From positions 186,001-250,000 of the forward strand of contig NZ_CP040887.1 in assembly GCF_006337125.1 (NCBI RefSeq): 64,000 nucleotides of DNA, given 5' to 3'. The notes under the pieces were generated by a model. That model saw only the letters and a list, made by a program, of their open reading frames with translations, did no database searches and was not told the DNA's origin. Source of the DNA: Serinicoccus chungangensis (lineage in GTDB: Bacteria > Actinomycetota > Actinomycetes > Actinomycetales > Dermatophilaceae). The position numbers and the translations under genes were made by a program. Shown one piece after another: positions 59,467-64,000 of the stretch (positions within the stretch are counted from its first letter, which is position 1; each line of letters begins with the position of its first letter).

Positions 59467-60881
59467 TCCGGGCGGTCGAGAGCTGGTTCGGCGTCGACGA
59501 GCGCTGGGAGCGCCCTGCCCCCGGACCGGGCGAGCTGCGGGCCGACCTGCGGTGGGCCCTGGTGGCGCTGGTGACGATCACCATCTCGCAGGAGCTGACC
59601 CGCTCGCTCGGGCTCCTGGAGGACGAGCGCTACGGACCGGTGTGGCAGTACGCCGGGGTCGTCACGCTCTGCGCCCTCATCGTCGTGCGGCGGCGTCTCC
59701 CGGTCTTCGTCACCCTGGCCGCGGGCACCCACATGATCCTCATGTCGCTCGTCATGCCCATGACGATGTCGCAGCTGACCACGCAGATGGCCTACTTCCT
59801 GCTCATCTTCTCCGGGATGGCCTGGGCGCGGAACCGGCGGGCGCTCGCCGGTGCGGTGGCCGTGGTGCTCGTGCTGCTGGTCCTGCTCTTCGCCTGGACG
59901 TATGCCCTCGGCTCGGGCATCGAGGACATCCGCCGCAACCTGGGGGAGTCGGACGTCGAGCAGGTGGGGCCGCTGCCCACCGTGCTCGCCGTGGTGCTCT
60001 TCTCGATCCTCGGCAACACGATCTTCTTCGGCTTCGCGATCGGTCTGGGCCAGGTGGCCTGGCGGGGGGCGATGCGCAACGCCCAGGTGGAGGAGCAGGC
60101 CGACACGATCCGCGCCCAGACCGAGCGGCTCACCGACCAGGCGGTCGTGGCCGAGCGGCTGCGCATCGCCCGCGAGCTGCACGACGTCGTGGCCCACCAC
60201 GTGTCCGTCATGGGGGTGCAGGCCGCCGCCGCCCGGCGGGTGATGGAGCGCGACCCGCAGGCCGCACGCGACTCGCTGAGCGCGATCGAGCGGGCGGCCC
60301 GCGACGGGGTGGCGCAGATGCGCGACCTCCTGGGGACGCTGCGGGTCACTGACGGCCGCGAGGACGCCGGGCACGAGGGCGGCGAGCCGACGCCGGAGAC
60401 CACGGACCGGGCGCCGCAGCCGACGCTCGCCACCCTGCCGCAGCTGGTCGAGCAGGCCACCACGCCGCTCTGCGAGGTCACCGGCCAGGTGGTCGAGTCG
60501 GCGCCGGGGGCGGCCGGCCGGGTCCCCCCGCCGCTGCAGCTGTCGGCCTACCGCATCGTGCAGGAGGCCCTGGCCAACGTCCGCCGCCACTCCACCGCCC
60601 GGCACGCCCGCGCCACCGTGCGGGTCGACGAGGGCGCCGGGACGGTCGAGGTCGAGGTCGTCGACGACGGGTCCCCCCGCGTCGGCACGTCCGGCACCGG
60701 GCTCGGGCTGCAGGGGATGCGCGAGCGCGCGGCCTACCTCGGTGGCGGGGTCGAGGCCGGTCCGCGCTCCGGCGGGCCGGGCTGGCGGGTCCGCGTCTGG
60801 CTGCCGCTGGACGGGCACCGGCCGACCGCCCGCACCGCCGCGGTCGGTGCCACCCACTCCCTGAGGAGGACGCCCTCGTGA
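59463..60881 (+). CDS. NarL-type sensor histidine kinase
   Basis: A 472-aa membrane protein. Six N-terminal helices (about residues 28-205) without a large extracellular loop, then HisKA_3 with the phospho-acceptor A-R-E-L-H240-D-V-V-A-H-H, and a HATPase_c domain with the DGSP and GTGLGLQGMRERA boxes. Such DesK/LiaS-like kinases sense membrane or envelope stress. Its stop overlaps the response regulator start (GTGA), and an ABC exporter follows. Translation start depends on the leader ORF. Confidence 0.93.
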   Translation: MIRAVESWFGVDERWERPAPGPGELRADLRWALVALVTITISQELTRSLGLLEDERYGPVWQYAGVVTLCALIVVRRRLPVFVTLAAGTHMILMSLVMPMTMSQLTTQMAYFLLIFSGMAWARNRRALAGAVAVVLVLLVLLFAWTYALGSGIEDIRRNLGESDVEQVGPLPTVLAVVLFSILGNTIFFGFAIGLGQVAWRGAMRNAQVEEQADTIRAQTERLTDQAVVAERLRIARELHDVVAHHVSVMGVQAAAARRVMERDPQAARDSLSAIERAARDGVAQMRDLLGTLRVTDGREDAGHEGGEPTPETTDRAPQPTLATLPQLVEQATTPLCEVTGQVVESAPGAAGRVPPPLQLSAYRIVQEALANVRRHSTARHARATVRVDEGAGTVEVEVVDDGSPRVGTSGTGLGLQGMRERAAYLGGGVEAGPRSGGPGWRVRVWLPLDGHRPTARTAAVGATHSLRRTPS

Positions 60882-61573
60882 CCACGCCCCCGCTGCGGGT
60901 CCTGCTCGTCGACGACCAGCCGCTGCTCCTGCAGGGCTTCTCGATGATCCTGTCGACCGAGCCCGACGTCGAGGTGGTCGGGCAGGCCGGCGACGGCCGC
61001 GAGGCCCTGGCCGCCGTGGCCGCGCACCGACCGGACGTCGTCCTCATGGACGTCCAGATGCCGGTGCTCGACGGCATCGAGGCCACCCGGCGCATCGTCA
61101 CCGAGCACCCCGACGTCAAGGTCGTCATCCTCACCACCTTCGACCGCGACGACTACCTCTTCGACGCGCTGGAGGCCGGCGCGAGCGGCTTCCTGCTCAA
61201 GAACGCCGAGGCGGACGACCTCGTCGACGCCGTCCGGGCCGCCGCCGAGGGCCACGCGCTGCTCGCGCCGGAGGTCACGATGCGGGTCATCGGCCGGATG
61301 GCCGGCGGCCCGGCCGGTGCCGGTGCGGGACCGGCGGGTGACCCGGAGACCGCGCTGCCGCAACTCACCGAGCGCGAGCGCGAGGTGCTGCGGATGATGG
61401 CGCGGGGGCTCTCCAACGCCGAGATCGCCGCCGAGGCCTTCGTCAGCGAGGCCACCGTGAAGACCCACGTCTCGAACGTCCTGGCCAAGCTGCTCGTCCG
61501 GGACCGGGTGCAGGCCGTCATCGCCGCCTACGAGGCCGGTCTGGTCCGGCCGGGCCAGGCGTCTCCGTCCTGA
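60878..61573 (+). CDS. NarL/FixJ-family response regulator
   Basis: A 231-aa protein. Receiver domain with D58 as phosphorylation site (VVLMDVQMPVLDG), switch Thr and Lys in KVVILTTF and FLLKNAE, then a LuxR-type helix-turn-helix (LTEREREVLRMMARGLSNAE). It is the partner of the kinase before it. It probably activates the ABC exporter genes that follow, as such pairs commonly do. Confidence 0.95.
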   Translation: MTTPPLRVLLVDDQPLLLQGFSMILSTEPDVEVVGQAGDGREALAAVAAHRPDVVLMDVQMPVLDGIEATRRIVTEHPDVKVVILTTFDRDDYLFDALEAGASGFLLKNAEADDLVDAVRAAAEGHALLAPEVTMRVIGRMAGGPAGAGAGPAGDPETALPQLTEREREVLRMMARGLSNAEIAAEAFVSEATVKTHVSNVLAKLLVRDRVQAVIAAYEAGLVRPGQASPS

Positions 61574-61589
61574 GGGGGAGCCGAGGATC

Positions 61590-61615
61590 GGCGGCGCGGC
61601 CGATGCCGCGCCGCC
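61590..61615 (+). terminator. Hairpin after the response regulator gene
   Basis: ggcggcgcgg (61590-61599) pairs with ccgcgccgcc (61606-61615), followed by cccgcc. It separates the two-component genes from the exporter genes. Confidence 0.7.
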
Positions 61616-61626
61616 CCCGCCCGGAC

Positions 61627-61632
61627 TAGCGT
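61627..61632 (+). promoter_or_regulatory. -10 box of the ABC exporter operon
   Basis: TAGCGT; transcription from about 61639 would exclude the GTG at 61631 as a start and give a leader of about 50 nt that contains GGCATACC (61636-61643). Confidence 0.45.
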
Positions 61633-61687
61633 GACGGCATACCAGCCGCGGTCCCCCCGGGTCGCGGGTCGACGAGAGGGGACACAC

Positions 61688-62569
61688 GTGCTCGAGCTGC
61701 ACGGACTGAGCCGGAGCTACGGCGAGCACCGCGCCGTGGACGAGGTGAGCTTCACCGTCCCGGACGGTCGGATGGTGGGCTTCGTCGGCGGCAACGGCGC
61801 CGGCAAGACCACGACGATGCGGATGGTCATGGGCGTGCTGGCGCCGAGCGGCGGTGAGGTCCGGTGGGACGGCGAGCCGGTCACCCGGGCCGACCGGGTG
61901 CGCTTCGGCTACATGCCGGAGGAGCGTGGCCTCTACCCCAAGCAGCCGGTCCTGGCCCAGCTCACCTACCTCGGGCAGCTGCACGGCATGTCGCAGTCCA
62001 GCGCGCGGGAACGCTCCGAGGAGCTGCTCACCCGCTTCGGCCTCGGCGAGCGGCTCACCAGCAAGGTCGAGACCCTCTCGCTGGGCAACCAGCAGCGGGC
62101 CCAGATCATCGCCTCGGTGCTGGGCGACCCCAAGATGCTGGTGCTCGACGAGCCGTTCAGCGGCCTGGACCCCGCGGCGGTCGACCAGATGAGCGCGCTG
62201 CTGCGCGAGCACACCGCGACCGGCACCCCGGTCCTCTTCTCCTCCCACCAGCTCGACCTCGTCGACCGGCTCTGCGACTCGATCGTGGTCCTGCACGGGG
62301 GCCGGGTCGTCGCCCAGGGCACCTCGGAGGACCTGCGGGCCAGCGCCCCGCTGCGCTACCGCCTGGTGACCGTCGGCGACACCGGCTGGGTGCGCGGCGC
62401 GGCGGGCGTGCAGGTCATCGACCTCGACGGCCCGAGCGCGCTGGTCCAGCCGGAGGACGAGCAGGCGGCGGAGCGGCTGCTGGCCGACGCCGTCGCCCGC
62501 GGCGGGGTGCGCGAGTTCGCCCGCGTCCGCCCGACCCTGTCCGAGATCTACCGAGAGGTGGCCGCATGA
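61688..62569 (+). CDS. ABC transporter ATP-binding protein (NatA/DUF4162 type)
   Basis: A 293-aa protein. Walker A GGNGAGK40-TTT, Q-loop region, signature LSLGNQQR and Walker B MLVLDEPFSGLDP are complete. The C-terminal extension (residues 215-293, RYRLVTVGD...) matches the DUF4162 domain of exporter ATPases. GTG 61688 was preferred because GAGAGGGG lies upstream and the -10 box excludes the in-frame GTG at 61631. ATGA overlap with the permease gene. Confidence 0.93.
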   Translation: MLELHGLSRSYGEHRAVDEVSFTVPDGRMVGFVGGNGAGKTTTMRMVMGVLAPSGGEVRWDGEPVTRADRVRFGYMPEERGLYPKQPVLAQLTYLGQLHGMSQSSARERSEELLTRFGLGERLTSKVETLSLGNQQRAQIIASVLGDPKMLVLDEPFSGLDPAAVDQMSALLREHTATGTPVLFSSHQLDLVDRLCDSIVVLHGGRVVAQGTSEDLRASAPLRYRLVTVGDTGWVRGAAGVQVIDLDGPSALVQPEDEQAAERLLADAVARGGVREFARVRPTLSEIYREVAA

Positions 62570-63747
62570 GCACCCGCGCCCCGTGGACCCTGGTCGCCGC
62601 GCGCGAGATCCAGGTCAAGCTGACCGACAAGAACTTCCTCATCGGCACCGGGCTCACCATCCTGCTGCTGCTGGCCGTGCTCGTCGTGCCCAGCCTCCTC
62701 GGCTCCTCCTCGCCCGACTACGACGTGGCCGTGACCGACGACCGCGGCGCCGCCGTCGTGGCGGAGGTCGACGACACCCTCCGCGCGGAGGACGAGGAGG
62801 CGTCCGCGACCGCCGTGGAGGTGGCCGACCGCGACGCCGCCGAGAGTGCCGTCCTCGAGGGCGACGTGGACGCGGCGCTCGTGGCCGGCGACGGCACGTG
62901 GGAGCTGCTGTCCGACGGCCCCGACCTCGGAGCCCTGCAGGGTCTGCTCAGCGAGCAGGTCCGCGCCGACGCCCTCGCCGACAACGCCCGTTCGGCGGGC
63001 ACCACCGTCGAGGCGCTCACCGCCGGGTCGGAGGTCGCCGTCGTGGACGTCGGGCAGGAGGAGGGCGGGATGCCACCGGTCATCGCCTACGTCCTGGGCT
63101 TCGCCTTCGCCGGGCTGTTCTACTTCGCCGCGATCATGTTCGGCATGCAGATCGCCAACAGCGTGGTGGAGGAGAAGCAGTCGCGGATCATCGAGATCCT
63201 CGCGGCCAAGATCCCCACCCGCCAGCTGCTGCTCGGCAAGGTGCTCGGCAACACGGTGCTCGCCTTCGGGCAGCTCGCGCTCATCGCCGCGGTCAGCCTC
63301 GTCGGGATGACCTTCGTCGACCTGGACGTGGCGCTGCCCGGGCTCGTCGGGGCGATCGCGTGGTACCTCCCGTTCTTCCTCCTCGGCTTCCTCGCCCTGG
63401 CCTGCGTGTGGGCGGCCGCCGGGGCGCTGGCCTCCCGCACCGAGGACCTGCAGCAGACGACGATGCCGCTGACCATGGTGCTGGTCGTCCTCTTCATCGC
63501 CGGCGTCAACCTCGAGGGCACCGCCCGGCAGGTCTTCTCCTTCCTCCCGGTCGCCTCCACGCTGGTCATGCCGATGCGGATCCTCGAGGGCGACACCCAG
63601 CTGTGGGAGCCGGTCCTGGCCCTCGTGCTCGTCGTGGTGTTCTGCGCCCTGACCATCACCCTGGGGTCGCGGCTCTACGAGCGGGCGCTGCTGCACACCT
63701 CCGGCAGCCTGTCGTGGCGCCGGGCGATGGCGCTGTCGAAGGACTGA
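62566..63747 (+). CDS. ABC-2 type permease (NatB-like)
   Basis: A 393-aa membrane protein. A first helix (about residues 25-45), an extracytoplasmic domain of about 130 residues, then five or six helices with the ABC-2 motif VVEEKQSRIIEILAAKIPTR. It forms an exporter with the ATPase before it; the NatAB/sodium or drug exporter group is the closest. Substrate is unknown. Regulation by the two-component system upstream is likely. Confidence 0.92.
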   Translation: MSTRAPWTLVAAREIQVKLTDKNFLIGTGLTILLLLAVLVVPSLLGSSSPDYDVAVTDDRGAAVVAEVDDTLRAEDEEASATAVEVADRDAAESAVLEGDVDAALVAGDGTWELLSDGPDLGALQGLLSEQVRADALADNARSAGTTVEALTAGSEVAVVDVGQEEGGMPPVIAYVLGFAFAGLFYFAAIMFGMQIANSVVEEKQSRIIEILAAKIPTRQLLLGKVLGNTVLAFGQLALIAAVSLVGMTFVDLDVALPGLVGAIAWYLPFFLLGFLALACVWAAAGALASRTEDLQQTTMPLTMVLVVLFIAGVNLEGTARQVFSFLPVASTLVMPMRILEGDTQLWEPVLALVLVVVFCALTITLGSRLYERALLHTSGSLSWRRAMALSKD

Positions 63748-63783
63748 GCCAGGCACCACCGGGGGCGCCCGGAGGAAGGCGGA

Positions 63784-63789
63784 TACGCT
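63784..63789 (+). promoter_or_regulatory. -10 box of a leaderless promoter (HAD gene)
   Basis: TACGCT, 6 nt before GTG 63796, no ribosome site. Confidence 0.55.
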
Positions 63790-63795
63790 GGCGGG

Positions 63796-64000
63796 GTGAG
63801 CGACCCCGAGCATCTCGACCCTGACTCCGCCCCCCTGTCGCCGCTGCTCGTGGCCCTGGACGTGGACGGCACGATCGTGCACCACGACGGCTACCTGGCG
63901 CCGCGGGTGCGGGAGGCGGTCCGCGCGCTGGACGCCCTGCCGCACGTCACGGTGATGATCGCGACCGGGCGCTCGGTCCTCTCCACGCTGCCGGTGATGG
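63796..64000 (+). CDS. Cof-type HAD hydrolase, partial
   Basis: The first 68 codons are present; the gene runs off the right edge. The HAD motif I L-D-V-D-G-T-I is followed by the helix typical of Cof/YbiV-type phosphatases and by motif II VMIATGRS. Members dephosphorylate sugar phosphates or flavin precursors. GTG start with a leaderless promoter. Confidence 0.88.
   Translation, partial: MSDPEHLDPDSAPLSPLLVALDVDGTIVHHDGYLAPRVREAVRALDALPHVTVMIATGRSVLSTLPVM

Noticed and set aside
61631..61687. Longer N-terminus of the ABC ATPase from GTG 61631
   Set aside because: A -10 box overlaps this codon, and the next GTG has a clear ribosome site and the normal start of the domain.

Overview
The window is chromosomal DNA of a very GC-rich Gram-positive actinobacterium, most likely a Micrococcales member close to the Intrasporangiaceae/Ornithinimicrobiaceae. 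This placement is inferred from base composition, many leaderless genes with a TANNNT -10 box 6-8 nt before the start codon, wall-binding CWB2 repeat proteins, an Rpf/LysM protein, a Castor-like channel, DUF5926, and an actinobacterial Tad locus. No rRNA, tRNA, insertion sequence, phage or CRISPR array was seen.

Layout. 1-3162: a partial MerR regulator and a secreted CWB2/5'-nucleotidase fusion. 3518-10159: a cell-envelope block holding a peptidoglycan-binding peptidase-like protein, a second CWB2 protein, and a tightly overlapping set of an unknown protein, a MauE-like membrane protein, a MauD-like CxxC protein and a Tat-exported cysteine- and tryptophan-rich MauA-like protein, followed by two membrane proteins. 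10170-13237: an App1-type phosphatase, an Fpg/Nei glycosylase, an SH3/HAD protein and a rhodanese. 13388-29978: a nearly continuous unit joining a Tad (Flp) pilus locus to a type VII-like module made of two exported proteins, a LysM/BTAD membrane protein, an EssC/EccC-type FtsK ATPase and a WXG100 protein.

30184-42530: mixed housekeeping and envelope genes. These are an AAA ATPase, a RibD-like reductase, an aldo/keto reductase, an S51-peptidase/DinB fusion, the Rpf/LysM protein, a lipoprotein, DUF427, an AT3/SGNH acyltransferase, a small DUF3806-like protein, a two-RCK potassium channel, a small membrane protein and a SprT-like protein. 42703-48224: an alpha-glucoside-type ABC importer followed by amylosucrase. 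48228-50992: a CsoR-type operator before a tiny Cys-rich protein, an atypical MurE-like ligase, and Lgt. 51081-59366: a hydroxyisobutyryl-CoA hydrolase-like enzyme, DUF5926, a GT2 glycosyltransferase, a large membrane phosphodiesterase-like protein, DUF4446, a patch of 22-bp repeats, a diacylglycerol-kinase-like protein and SerS. 59431-64000: a mini leader ORF, a histidine kinase, a response regulator, a two-gene ABC exporter and a partial HAD hydrolase.

Three observations stand out. (1) The octamer GGCATACC/GGTATGCC occurs 26 times, on both strands and even at the cost of ATA codons. It often sits in the 12-mer CGACGGCATACC and looks like a genome-wide signal such as an uptake sequence. (2) The MauE/MauD/MauA-like cluster has no MauB or MauG and may be an undescribed surface redox or quinone-cofactor system. 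(3) A perfect CsoR-type palindrome lies in the promoter spacer of a 55-aa Cys-rich protein.
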